Positions 19,846 through 30,805 of a stretch of DNA of 64,000 nt are shown piece after piece. Numbering within the stretch: position 1 is the stretch's first letter; the number at the start of each line of letters is the position of its first letter. Both the position numbers and the translations under genes were made by a program. The notes beneath the pieces were generated by a model. It searched no databases. It was not told where the DNA came from and was given only the letters and a program-made list of their open reading frames with translations. Source of the stretch: Incurvaria masculella (Eukaryota; Arthropoda; Insecta; Lepidoptera; Incurvariidae); the NCBI GenBank assembly GCA_946894095.1, contig OX335665.1:5776001-5840000 (forward strand), written 5' to 3'.

Positions 19846-21352
19846 ATAACACGGCAATCAACTCATAATCCGGTCGGTCGTGTGCCTAAAACATATTGAC
19901 AAAACGACGTCGAGTGGATTACATTTGTTTCCTAAATGACCAGTCGACATGATAATCAGTTTCCGTTGAATCGTTTCATTACTAATTATAATAATGTCGG
20001 CCCATCTAGTAGTTAACTTCACTACCGGCCCATGACACAGAGGTATCTCACTAGCGACACGTAGCGTGCGCAGTGGTTCAGCGGTTGAACTTTGAACTCC
20101 TGCCTTGAGGCAGTTGGCTGTGAACGTTAATCTCTTTGCGGAATACTTTATTATTATTATTATTATATTGTAATGCACTAGCAGCATTATGCTGATGCGT
20201 GCACTTCTTTTTATGCACTTCCACTTTTGTTTTTTATTTATTTTCTTATTATGTTTTCGGATAGACACTGTTATAAATCGCTTACTTGTTTAAGTCGTCA
20301 GTTCAGTCGTAAGTGAAGAAGTCCACAATGCGGTGGACGAAACGTCATTGCATTAAACGAGCGAAATCGTCTTCCAGTCCCAACGGTTTCCTATCCCTAA
20401 AAGTTGTCAGATTTTAATCAAAAAATTTTCATTACTTGAGAAAGCTTCATTCTATGTGCGTATGTTTTTATTTTCTTGTATATATTTGTAAATTTAATGT
20501 ATGTTTTCTAATATTTTTATGTTGTCTTTTATTTATGCCAATATTTTCGTATCTAAAAGGTATATTAAAAAACGTGTACGTCTGTAGAAACATACAGATT
20601 ATGTAGATTTTGACAATGTATTTTGGAATCCGAATTTTCAAAATTCTAGTAAAACATTAAGAGCATGTAAACAGGGAATTGATTTCATTTCATTTTTTTA
20701 TTAGGTATACAATCATACACTTAGACATGTCAAAAAAGGTACATAATAAAAACAAGATAAAAATAGTATAAAATCGATAGAATTCAAAAGTGTTAAATAA
20801 ATTATCAAAATAAATAATTCAGGATCTAGATTAAAATCATAATAAAAACAATACCAGTTGACTGAATTCGTTGAAGTAAAATATCAAAATATATAAAATT
20901 CCGAATTTAAAAAAAAATCCGAATAAAAAAAAATTCAAAATATTAAAAATAGAGTAACGACTCTCTTAAGTTTGCATCTTTGACAATTTTTTTCGTAGGA
21001 CTTTTTTCTCTACCACAGATTGTCAATAACTTTAAAATGGCAATGTATTTGGTCTTCAAAATTTATAATACGAAAAGTTATAACACTAGGTTGGAAGATA
21101 GACACAAACATCTTGAGGGGCCCAAAATGTACGGGGCAATGGGCGTTCTCCTTTATAAAAAGTCTTCAACCGTAAACGTGCTCACGTGCTGAGAATCCCG
21201 TTACTGCTGGCTTCATAAATCTAGCCTGTTCTCAAAAAGTATGAGACGTTTTAAACATATTTACTTGGTGCACAACTACCAAGCATACCAGTAGAGGAGA
21301 AACATTTTGGACAAAATATGGACCCAGAGCATAAAGTTTATTCGCTTTTTAG
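19846..21352. other. AT-rich intergenic/intronic sequence
   Basis: Contains a (TTA)n run at about 20150-20166 and long AT-rich stretches (20450-20960). A 136-codon minus-strand frame (19858-20268) crosses the TTA run as poly-isoleucine and has no domain, so it is not called. No gene is seen. Confidence 0.5.
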
Positions 21353-21365
21353 CAATTAAACAATA

Positions 21366-21811
21366 GTCAGTCAGTCAGTCAGTCAGTCAGCGTGTTTGCG
21401 TCCACTGCTGGACATACGCCTCTCCAATTTTTCTCCAGTCCTCCCGGCCCTCAGCTGTACGGAACCACTGCTTTCCGCCGACGCACTTGATGTCGTCGTC
21501 CCACCTGGCGGGTGGTCTTCCCACACTCCGTTTTCCTGTCCACGGCCGCCAGTGTAGGACACGGTTACTCCAACGGTCTTCATCTCTTCGGCTGACGTGA
21601 CCAGCCCACTGCCATTTGAGCTTAGCCACCCGGTGTCCAATATCGACTACTTTGGTACGTCTGCGGATTGCCTCGTTACGCACCATATCCCGTAGCGATA
21701 GCTCGCTGGGCAACTTTTAACCTTTGGACAACGGCGACCGTCAGAGTCCACGTTTCACATCCGTACGTCGTAACCGGGAGGACGCACTGGTCATATATTC
21801 GGGTCTTTAGA
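21366..21811 (-). pseudogene. RTE-like non-LTR insertion, 5'-truncated, with target duplication
   Basis: The minus strand encodes the same C-terminal module as 17322-17690: CVLPVTTYGCETWTL, then after a frameshift near 21690-21720 VAKLKWQWAGHVSRRDEDRW, GKRSVGRPPARWDDDIK and GEAYVQQW. The 3' end is a (CTGA)n tail (21366-21390). It is flanked by CAATTAAACAATA at 21353-21365 and 21812-21824, a perfect 13-bp target duplication. Confidence 0.9.
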
Positions 21812-21937
21812 CAATTAAACAATAAAAACAAGAAAATAAAAAAACTTTCAAAGCTGTTTAGCGCCAGTTGGATAGTTGCTTCAAATAACAATTCAATTCC
21901 ACAAAGAATTTTCCTTCGTTGCTTTACACCATTGTTT

Positions 21938-22310
21938 TTTTATGCGACCTGACATGGATGGCTAATACCACAAAACTACCGTTATGATATTAGCCCAATA
22001 AACCACATTCCGAAGGAATTAGGTGACATGTAGGACCTTCCCTCTATGAGCACGGCTACATTGAGCTGGATGGAAAACACGGACAGTTTTTCATTGCCGC
22101 TTCGACCATCTTTTCATCCAATGCGATGGTACTAACCAGGGCGGGTTTAAACCCTACCCTACAGTTTAACATGGGTTCAGAACCATGGAGCAACTCGCAT
22201 TCGCGACGAAATGCACTTATCCAACTCAGAAAGAGAAAGAAAGTCGTGCATGAACGGGGCGAGGATTTGAACCCAGGCTTCTGGTATGCTAGGCCAAACT
22301 TCCTCAACAT
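21938..22310 (-). mobile_element. SINE family S, tRNA-type head
   Basis: Inverted copy from 'tttttatgcgacctgacatg' to the tRNA-like head, where B-box-like GGTTCAAATCC appears on the minus strand at about 22266-22276. The head is decayed beyond about 22300. Confidence 0.8.
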
Positions 22311-22863
22311 AATTTGGCCTTGGACATTGAAGATACCCGTGGACCTTGAACTTATCCAAAGAATAGCAGTCGGACCTCTATCTCTGCCTTGACAGACACA
22401 CCACACAGCAGACGCCATGGAGTAAGGTAAGACGGAATGGGCGAGCGAAACTAATCGGTGTAGCGGCAGAGTCTGCAATTATTTTTTTATTCATTCTATG
22501 TATGCTATTGTATTGTATTTGTATTCGTCAAATTAGCAGACAAGCTACAATCAGACAAGTCATATTTGCTTATTTTAAAGCATAGATAATTAGCATTTAC
22601 AACAATAAACAGAACAACAGTAAACATGCATACATCTTACAATTTCAGGCTTGTACCACCGTCAAACTTACTAAATATAATTAAAACTAGGTAAATATGT
22701 CAAGGTAATTATTAGTCAAAGGCTTTATGATACTGATAAATAACTGGTTATCATGGTAAATAATTCTAATTAGAAATATTATACATTTGTATCAAACTAT
22801 AAATAAATGAATACCTTGCATGAAAAATTATATGGATTTTACACCTGAATTATTTCGATTATA
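22311..22863. other. No gene recognised
   Basis: AT-rich from 22490 on, with nothing recognisable on either strand. Confidence 0.45.
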
Positions 22864-23190
22864 AGCCTCAGTAGCCCAGTGGTGCGACGCCTTGCGATTC
22901 GATAAGCTGGGTGAAGCACCTCTGAGCGCGGTTGGGTTCTGGATGGGTGACCATTTTCAACCTTTGAGGCCTAGGTGGTAGGGACAATCCCACCCGGGTT
23001 GGTACGATCGCATTGAATGAACGGTGATCGAAGCGGCAATGAAAATTGTCTGTGTTTTCCATCCAGTTTAATGCAGTCGAGCAATATAAGGAAGGTCCTG
23101 GCATGGCACCTAATTCCCATGTGGTTTGTTAGGCTAGTATCGGACGGTTAGTTTGGTATTAGCCATCCATCACCAGCTACATAAAAAAAC
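22864..23190 (+). mobile_element. SINE with 5S-derived head, copy 2
   Basis: The head 'gcctcagtagcccagtggtg' leads into GGATGGGTGACC, the 5S box C, at about 22941-22952. The common SINE body and an A-rich tail follow. Box A is more diverged than in 17872-18247. Confidence 0.82.
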
Positions 23191-23946
23191 GATTAATTTA
23201 GAATAAGATGTGATTATGGCAGTCAAGAGTTTGCTCTTCACCGATGTATACATATCCACTGCCGTCCTTTCTAGCTCGATGTGAGGTCGCCCACCGGCGC
23301 CTAAAAATAGACTCGAAATTGCATTTCTCTGCGCCGAAGCGGCCGACCTTTACCCACTTGGAAGTGTCCTTAAGGCGAACTGCAACGCGGTGCATTGGAA
23401 CTGGTTCGCAACGAAGACCTTGCCATGCGGTCACTGCTCCACGCTGCGCGGACCTCGAGTGGGATTGTAACCTTCTACGGAGATAATTAATGCGACTCTG
23501 ATAGCAGATATTGTATATATTTGACGTTAACGATATTACAGATTTCTCGTTTCTCGGATAAAAAATTACATCTTCATTTAAGGGGGTGTTAGAACCTTAT
23601 TGCATTCAGTTCCATAAGGGCGTAAGTGAAACAACATTTATTTTTATTCAAAAATAAGTACAGCTGATTTCGATAATCAAAAAAAGTACATTTGTAGATT
23701 GATGGTCCAGCCATAATTTAAAGACAAAACTTTAAGACCCCGATGCTTTCATTGCAAATATGCGTAAACATACTTAATAAAAGCCTCAGATAACTATAAT
23801 GATATTATTAAAATACAGCTAAACAATCAATTCATTTTTAATAATTTTTAAATTTCCAAATCAAGTGTAGTTATATTTAAAAATAATAAAATGTGCTTTC
23901 ACTTACGCTCTTATGGAACTTAATGGAATCCAGTGCCAACACCCCC
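23191..23946. other. GC-rich unassigned block, then AT-rich sequence
   Basis: From about 23210 to 23490 the GC content is high and a 78-codon minus-strand frame (23198-23434) is open, containing RVAVRLKDTSKWVKVGRFG. I recognise no family. It could be a host exon or a transposon piece. The rest is AT-rich and featureless. Confidence 0.35.
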
Positions 23947-23950
23947 TTAA

Positions 23951-24681
23951 GGCTGTTCCGACCCATATAAAGTTGTTAGCACACATAACGCAAAAAGTAT
24001 TGCACTTTAAGCCACGAATAAATAATAAAAGTTTAAAATAGTTATTACTTGCAGCGAAAACAATTTCACAATTTCAGGATTATTGGTTTTGTTACAATTT
24101 ATTTAAATACGATATTTATTTAACAGCGCCATCTAACGGTGTAAAACTTCTAATCGGCAATTACAACGAAACCATTAAACCTGAAATTGTGAATATGTTT
24201 TCGCTGCAACTACTATGGCTATATTTAATATTTTTGACGAATTCGTGCCTTAAGGTCGGCCCGTAAGCACCTGAAAATTTCGCCTCCCATACAAACGTAG
24301 TTTACTAATCATTTGAAAACCAATGTTCCAACTTACTTGATATTTGGTATCTAATATTAGGCTACAAATATCTGTGTCTGCATGCCTTTGTTTTTTCGGT
24401 AAATGTATTCTGGGTCAAACCATAGAGAAAACAAAATTCGTATGAAGATTTTCTTTTTGCTTTCATTTCATTTGGTTTGGATTTTTCAAAAAAACAAAAG
24501 CATACAGACACCGATATTTGTTACCTGATATTAGATATTAAATATCAATTTGATTGGAATAGCGGTTTCCAAATGATTAGTAAACTACGTTTGTATGGGG
24601 AGCATAGCTTACGGGCCGTTCTTAAAGTGCAATACTTTTTGCGTTCTGTGTAAAAAAAACATTATATGGGTCAGAACATCC
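23951..24681. mobile_element. MITE family F, copy 1, carrying a nested MITE
   Basis: Flanked by TTAA (23947-23950, 24682-24685). Long inverted ends read 'ggctgttccgacccatataa' and 'ttatatgggtcagaacatcc', and continue through 'gcaaaaagtattgcact'. Element O (24254-24621) sits inside. The homologue at 26380-26713 lacks the insert. Confidence 0.9.
24254..24621. mobile_element. MITE family O, nested TTAA element
   Basis: 368 bp with inverted ends GGTCGGCCCGTAAGC and GCTTACGGGCCGTTC, flanked by TTAA at 24250-24253 and 24622-24625. Non-coding. The interior is roughly palindromic around 24410-24480. Confidence 0.88.
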
Positions 24682-24786
24682 TTAAGTAATGATTTAAATC
24701 TGTAATAGATTGTTCTTCTAAGAAATAATTATTACAGTGACATCAATATAGATGTTTAGTTATCATATAGTGGGTCATTATGTTTG

Positions 24787-25140
24787 TCAGCCTCGGTAAT
24801 CCAGTGGCACGATGCCTTGCGGTTCGATAAGCTGGGTAAAGCAACTGTGTGCGCGGTTTTGTTTTAGAAGGGTGACCGTTTTCAACCGTTGAGGCTGGCC
24901 GTGGTTCGGATTCCACGTAAAACTTTAGGCGGTAGGGGTAAATCCCGCCCGGGTTGGTACCATCGCATTAAATGAACGCTGGTCGAAGCGGCAAGAAAAA
25001 TTGTCTGTGTTTTCAATCCAGTTCCATGTAGACGAGCAATGTAAGGAAGGTTCTGGCATGGCACCTAGTTCCTGTTAACTGTTAGGCTAAGATCATGACA
25101 GTTGCTTTGGTAATTACCATTCATGTCCAGTGACATAAAA
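24787..25140 (+). mobile_element. SINE with 5S-derived head, copy 3
   Basis: Begins 'gtcagcctcggtaatccagt'. A degraded 5S box C (AGAAGGGTGACC) lies at about 24868. The common body ends at 'cattcatgtccagtgacata' with an A run. Confidence 0.78.
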
Positions 25141-25328
25141 AAGCGATGTACAATATATGCAAAGATTAAATTTTTAAATAAATACTTACTTCCTTTTGAA
25201 AAGGAAAATATAAATCATAGCCAAGATTTTTTTTTATCATTCATGAGGTCACCATTTTTGGTCAAAAATCTAACAAAAACTAATTTACCTTTCAATTCAA
25301 GAAGGTGGTCAACAATTTCTTTCCTTAA

Positions 25329-25906
25329 GGTGGCCCAACCCGGCGGCCCTAACTCATTCGCGGGCACGGTACAAAACCGTGCTGTTGCGCTCTGGGACCT
25401 TCTCTGTTTCAAAGAATAAGACAGGCTGCGTGATGAGGAAGATGCAACATGTCCACAAAAAAGACAATATGCATAGTGTATGATTTGGTAAGATTTACGA
25501 AAATTTTAATTTCTAAACGACTTATGGCTAAAAGTAAACCACGACCGAAATTTCGCATTTTTCGCGCGTTTTATACAATAACTTTGGAGGTGGATTAAGC
25601 AATGATAAAGTAAAAACATCTTAAAAAGATTAGTCATCAGACATAGCTTATTTAATCAAGATTTATAATCTATTTGGTTTTTGTTCGATTTTTTACTACA
25701 GCTGTCGTGGTTTACTTTTAGCTATAAGTCGTTTAGAAATTAAAATTTTCGTAAATCTTACCAAATCATACACTAAGCACATTGTCTTTTTTGTGGACAT
25801 GTTACATCTTCCTCATCAGGGAGCCTGTCTTATTCTTTGAAACAGATAAGGTCCCAGAGCGCAACAGCACGGTTTTGTACCGTGCCCGCGAATGAGTTGG
25901 GCTTAA
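25329..25906. mobile_element. Two family B MITE segments in head-to-head foldback
   Basis: 25329-25548 matches the first 220 bp of family B in + orientation. 25549-25906 matches the same region and beyond in inverted orientation. The outer arms can pair over about 200 bp (25329-25548 with about 25707-25901) around a loop of about 158 nt. TTAA is present on both outer sides (25325-25328 and near 25903). Confidence 0.85.
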
Positions 25907-26375
25907 GAATGAAACCTCAAATAAAACTAAAAGTGAATACACGAAATGCTGTTCAATTACTATTTTCCTTATATAAATTAAAAACGTTTACCAACTCGAT
26001 TATGACTTCCACGACGAAGTCCAAAACTAGTTAAAACCTTGATTAATGCCGGGTGTAACAGGTTGTTTATGCTTTTGGGTGTACTAAAAATATATTCTCA
26101 AACTGTTTAAAGAATTTCCAGCTATGTTAGTTTACTATTATTCCAGGAGGCCACGATATTTTTAGTCACGATAAGCTAAATGGCTGAATCTGGGTTTAAA
26201 TATTAGAGACCAACCCTCTGATGCTAAATATATCGGTCTGCCTGCGCCAAGTGGTTGCGTTATGTAGATTGGCTACATAAAATTGATGTTGGTATGTACA
26301 TACTGATGAATGTACTGACTGTCTAGAAACATTGATAACTATTAATTATGGAACAATAACCAGTCGGTTTTTTTA
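25907..26375. other. No gene recognised
   Basis: AT-rich spacer; nothing recognisable. Confidence 0.45.
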
Positions 26376-26379
26376 TTAA

Positions 26380-26713
26380 GGATGTTCCGACCCATACAAT
26401 GTTTTTTATACACAGAACGCAAAAAGTATTGCACTATAAGGCACGAATTCGTCAAAAATATTAAATATAGCCATAGTAGTTGCAGCGAAAACATATTCAC
26501 AATTTCAGGTTTAATGGTTTCGTTGTAATTGCCGATTAGAAGTTTTACACCGTTAGATGGCGCTGTTGAATAAAAATCGTATTTAAATAAATTGTAACAA
26601 AATCAATAATCCTGAAATTGTGAAATTGTTTTCGCTGCAAGTAATATGACTATATTAAACTTTTATTATTAATTCGTTTTTTGCGTTATGTGTGCAAACA
26701 ACTCGGAACAGCC
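26380..26713. mobile_element. MITE family F, copy 2 (uninterrupted)
   Basis: A 334-bp element flanked by TTAA (26376-26379, 26714-26717), with ends 'ggatgttccgacccataca' and 'actcggaacagcc'. The interior contains 'ttagatggcgctgttgaa'. Confidence 0.88.
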
Positions 26714-26876
26714 TTAAATATACCTACCTAAAGTTATATCTGTAACCTAAATCGCATATAACTACGAAATGCAACCAAAGATTTATGTAGTTTTGGTATT
26801 GCTAAGCAAGTATGTACTGATACTTTCATGCTTCGTTATTCGCGGCCATTTACCTTATCATATATTTGTTTGTCAT

Positions 26877-27020
26877 GGTACCAGGGTACAAGATGGTCGG
26901 AGCGCCAATAGGACATTTCCCGTGTTTTCCATGCAGTTCAATGTAGCCGTGCCCATAACGGGAAGGTCCTGGCATGGCACCTCGTGCCTTCGATAATGTG
27001 CTCTTTGGGCTAATGTCATG
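26877..27020 (+). mobile_element. SINE family S, 3' fragment
   Basis: Body segment from 'ggtaccagggtacaagatgg' to 'gggctaatgtcatgacag', immediately followed by another SINE copy. Confidence 0.75.
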
Positions 27021-27036
27021 ACAGAATCTATCTACA

Positions 27037-27410
27037 GGTCGTGGTGTAGGGGCGCGAGGACTTGCCTTTCATGCGAGAGGTTATTGGTTCAAATGCTCGC
27101 TCCGGTCATGCACTACTCTCTTTGTTGAGTTGGATAAGTTGCTTTTCCTTACGAATGAGATCTGTTCCATGGTTCGAAACTGGACTAGGTGTTAGCGTAG
27201 CCCGCCCGGGTTGCTACCACCGCATTTGATGAAACTATGGCTGAAGCGGCAATGAACAATTGTTCGCGTTTTCCATCCAGTTCAGTGTAGCCGTGCACAC
27301 GGGAAAGTCCTAGCATGGCACCTAATTCCTTCGGGAATGTGGTGTATTGGGCTAATATCATCGTTAGTTGTGTGGTATTAGCCATTAAATTCGAGTTCCA
27401 TAAAAAAAAC
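27037..27410 (+). mobile_element. SINE family S, near-complete tRNA-headed copy
   Basis: The head reads 'ggtcgtggtgtaggggcgcg' and has a B-box-like GGTTCAAATGC at about 27089. The common body runs to 'gtattagccattaaattcg' and an A-rich tail. It is not a functional tRNA gene. Confidence 0.85.
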
Positions 27411-27515
27411 TTGTGATAATATCATATACAAAAAGTGGTACCAACTGGTTTTATAAGTATGCACACATCTGGTTTGGAATTACCTCAACATAATTTAAAT
27501 TGTTAGCTGCTTTTT

Positions 27516-27812
27516 TAGGGTTCCGTACCCAAAGGGTGCCAACGGAGCCCTATTACTATGCCTCCGCTGTCCGCCCGTCCGTCCGTCCTTCCGCCCGTCC
27601 GTCTGTCCGACCGTCCGTCCGTCCGTCTGTCACAGGGCTGTATCTCATGAACCGTAATAGGTAGGCAGCTGAAAATTCCACAGAGTGTGTATTTATCTTG
27701 CCGCAATAACAACTAACAGGTAAAATTAAAAAATAATAAAAATGAAGGGGGCTCCCATACAAAACATGATTTTTTGGTGTTAAATCATGCACGATGGTAC
27801 GGAACCCTTCGC
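27516..27812 (+). repeat. Dispersed repeat family A, complete copy
   Basis: Runs from 'gggttccgtacccaaagggt' through a (CCGT)n-like microsatellite (27565-27630), the core 'cacagggctgtatctcatga', to 'acgatggtacggaaccctt'. The start and end share 'ggttccgtac' and 'gtacggaacc' as short inverted ends. Confidence 0.82.
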
Positions 27813-28037
27813 TATTTTAAATTACGATAATGGTTTTGATTAAGGATATGATGTAATCAATGCAAACTTCATAAACCAAATCAATTATCGCTTGGACTTA
27901 TCGCCTGTCAAAAACGTTGTATCCGTTTCACAGATGATATCGAAAACATTTTCGATAGCAACCTGTCGAACGACGTAGTAGGAGGCCAGGTGCGTCTTCA
28001 CACCACTTTTGAAGTACCCACTGATCAGAGCCCGAAG

Positions 28038-28346
28038 TCCCAGTTGTCACCTAAATTGGCCTTTACGCCAAACCGATCGATTGGCGTTTTCAAATGTATG
28101 GAGAAATTGAAGAGCGCGCGCAGTGGGCGCATTTGCGATTCCGAGTTTGATTTGACAGCTTACTCAACGTTGCCGTAAATACGTCGACGTTGCCGTTTAC
28201 GCTGACTCCGCGTTTTCGTACAAATCGGAAGTCCGAGTTTGACTTTGAAACCACACAATATCGAGTAAAAACTTGCATGGAGTTTGATGTTATTACGGAA
28301 AACGCCAGTCTGCCGTAAACACCAATTTAGGAGAGCCCAATTGAAA
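28038..28346. mobile_element. MITE family G, complete copy
   Basis: Inverted ends 'gtcccagttgtcacctaaat' and 'caccaatttaggagagccca'. The interior has paired 'acgttgccgtaaatacgtcg' motifs. Non-coding. Confidence 0.8.
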
Positions 28347-28359
28347 AATACCCAGAGAA

Positions 28360-28660
28360 ACTTAATCTATGGAAGGACCCCAGGTTATAACTTCGGGAAA
28401 ATACCTCGGCAGCGAGTTGATTCCGTTGTTTACCAACCCATTCCCCATTCCATGGATAAAGGATCTGGACTAGAGGTTCAGTTGGTCCTTATATTTGGAA
28501 TGTCCACTGTGAGTGGGTGCATTCCCTGCCAATTCCGCGTTGTACGAAGGTAAAAACGAAGGGGCAAGCTCCGACGAGCTCCATGGTAAAGACGATAGAA
28601 CACAGGGAGTGTTCTCTCTCTTCGGGGGACCCTCCAACACGACAACAACCAACACTTGGC
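28360..28660 (-). pseudogene. Non-LTR retrotransposon family R, C-terminal fragment
   Basis: The minus frame encodes VFYRLYHGARRSLPLRF and TTRNWQGMHPLTVDIP, parallel to the copy at 29370-29715 (VFHRLYHGECS and TTRNRQGMHPFTVDIP). It lacks the RT core. Confidence 0.7.
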
Positions 28661-28869
28661 CTGTTTTTTAAAAGGGATATAGTTTCTGCTTGCAAAAGCA
28701 TGCTGCATGAGAGGAGGACAAACCAACACACACAATATCGCATTTATATAATAAACTAAAGTAAAGTAAAGTAAAAGTAAATTAAAAAACATTTATTGAG
28801 TAATAATGTACATACATAGTGAATACTGTCCCCTGCACTAGTCGGCAGACTGTGCTGCAGAGAGCGGGG

Positions 28870-28986
28870 CGTGTATTCTTGGCATTCAGTCATTGCGGAT
28901 TCAGTAGAGTTAACAGTAATGTCAAAGTAAATTCTTCTTCTGTTAACTCTACTGAATCCGCAATGACTGAATGCCAAGAATACACG
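28870..28986. repeat. Perfect 47-bp inverted repeat with 23-nt loop
   Basis: Left arm 28870-28916 starts 'cgtgtattcttggcattcag'. Right arm 28940-28986 is its exact complement, ending 'gaatgccaagaatacacg'. The loop is 28917-28939. A transcript would fold into a 47-bp hairpin. Confidence 0.95.
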
Positions 28987-29369
28987 TCCAGTGAACTGTT
29001 GATTTTTACACGTGTAAAGTTAGAGCAGATTTTAATGCACTAGTTCAGTTACATTGTTATTAGGTACATTATATTTATTTTCTACTATCTGTTAATACTA
29101 TGAAGTCCAAACAAACAACATAAGATAAACTATAAAACAACAAAAAACATAGCAAAAATAGCAGGTACCTAAGCGTCGTGTTTCATTACAAGAATAGAAG
29201 ATAGAATAAGAGTGTGTTTTGTGTGCAAGGGTGTTAGGTTATTTGTGAGAGTGTGGTTGTATTTGTTATGTGGTATACGTGTGTAGTAATGTGTTTTATG
29301 CATTTTATGAGAGTATTTTTAGCACCTGCTCAGTTTCATCATAATTTTTCTGCTGACTGAGTATCTGCT
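28987..29369. other. No gene recognised
   Basis: AT-rich spacer between the hairpin and the next retrotransposon fragment. Confidence 0.45.
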
Positions 29370-29715
29370 TGGCTTCCTGGACTCGATATCGCGTTGTGCC
29401 GTGCGTCTCATCGACGACCCCAAGGTATCCCTGAATTTAGAGACCCTTCAACTCCGAAGGGATGTAGGGTCTCTCGCTGTGTTCCATCGTCTTTACCACG
29501 GAGAATGCTCTCCGGAGCTGCACAACGCTGTCCCTCCGTCCCCTTTCTACAACCGCACCACGCGGAACAGGCAGGGAATGCACCCGTTTACTGTCGACAT
29601 CCCATAAAAACGAACCCACCGATCCTCTAGATCTTTTATCTATTGGGTCGGCGAACTATGGAATCGACTCCCTGCCGAAGTTTTTCCCTAAAATTGCATC
29701 CTGGGGTCCTTCAAA
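29370..29715 (+). pseudogene. Non-LTR retrotransposon family R, C-terminal fragment (best copy)
   Basis: Encodes AVRLIDDPKVSLNLETLQLR, VFHRLYHGECSPELHNAVPP and TTRNRQGMHPFTVDIP; then, after a stop, YWVGELWNRLPAEVFP. This is the C-terminal region seen in many insect non-LTR retrotransposon ORF2 proteins. It ends at (TTTA)n, 29721-29755. Confidence 0.8.
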
Positions 29716-29720
29716 CATTT

Positions 29721-29755
29721 TATTTATTTATTTATTTATTCATTTATTTATTAGA
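29721..29755. repeat. (TTTA)n microsatellite
   Basis: About eight TTTA/TTCA units directly after the family R fragment. Confidence 0.85.
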
Positions 29756-29972
29756 CATATTACGTAATGAAATTGTACAGCATTTCAGTGGGTTCTGAAA
29801 ACAATGGTATAAGACTTGTGGTTGCGCTGTAAGCTTTTATGTCCATTTATAGATCCTAGACAAGGCTTCTGCCCGTTTTCCAGGAAGTCTATTTGCGTTC
29901 AGTAACAGTGGTTGATACAATAATAAAAGTATGCCTAGACTTAGCATTTCCTTATTTATTTAAGTAAAAAAT

Positions 29973-29980
<8 letters not shown>

Positions 29981-30030
<50 letters not shown>
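29981..30030. repeat. (AT)25 microsatellite
   Basis: Uninterrupted AT dinucleotide run of 50 bp, then 'tataatatat'. Confidence 0.97.
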
Positions 30031-30036
<6 letters not shown>

Positions 30037-30039
30037 ATA

Positions 30040-30290
30040 TACTAAATTACTGGTATCGATTGCGAGATGGTAAGAAACGCCCTTTAATGTGAGGATTAAG
30101 CAAATCAATGTTTGATGGAAGAGACCCTTAGCCTGGTTTTCACCAAGTGATGATTTATCTTAATCGACATTTAAAGAGCCTTTGTTACGTACGTTGATTA
30201 TCTTGTACTGGTATTGATTGCAAGCTGCTGAGGAAGGCCCTTAATATGTGGCGATTAAGCCAATCAGCAGTAGGTGAAACTGGCACAACG
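30040..30290. repeat. Repeat family J, copy 2 (one and a half units)
   Basis: Contains 'cttgtactggtattgattgc', 'aagctgctgaggaaggccct' and 'ccttagcctggttttcacca', inverted relative to 4465-4632. A partial second unit precedes it at 30048-30110. Confidence 0.65.
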
Positions 30291-30649
30291 TTTAAAATTA
30301 AAATATAAGAAGATAATCATTGAAGAAGATACATATTTTCCCTCCATCGAATGTCGGGGTTGTCTGTTATTTAAAGATGATTTCGAAGGACCATTCGCGA
30401 CAGTTGAGCACCACGAAACTAGCTTAGAGCCCATACAAGTGCCTGTACAAGGTGCACGAAATCGGGACTTTGCATGCAGTTGAGCTACTGGATGTAATCC
30501 TATATTATATGTATATTCTGTGGTAATAGCGATGGCGCAATTTTTTATTAGTAAGGCAGCGTATGTTTATAGGTGTCATACAAGCAGAAAAGACGGGTTC
30601 TCGGAATATGACGGACTCGGAACAGCGACGAAGGAAGGATCGGAGTGGT

Positions 30650-30790
30650 AACGCGAAACTCGTTTGTATGTGGGCGACGGCGTAGCCACTGTACATACAA
30701 AGGCGGTAGCGCCGGCGAGTCAGTCCGCTTACGAATTCACTCCTACTACTCATGTTCTCGATTTTCAACGACACGTAAGATCTATTGCTT
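30650..30790. repeat. Repeat family I, copy 2
   Basis: 'cgtttgtatgtgggcgacgg', 'gtacatacaaaggcggtagc' and 'caacgacacgtaaga' match 3808-3923 and 55060-55200. Confidence 0.7.
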
Positions 30791-30805
30791 CTACTCTACA
30801 GAGCT

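Noticed and set aside
19858..20268. 136-codon minus-strand frame
   Set aside because: Crosses a TTA microsatellite giving poly-Ile; no domain or homology recognised.
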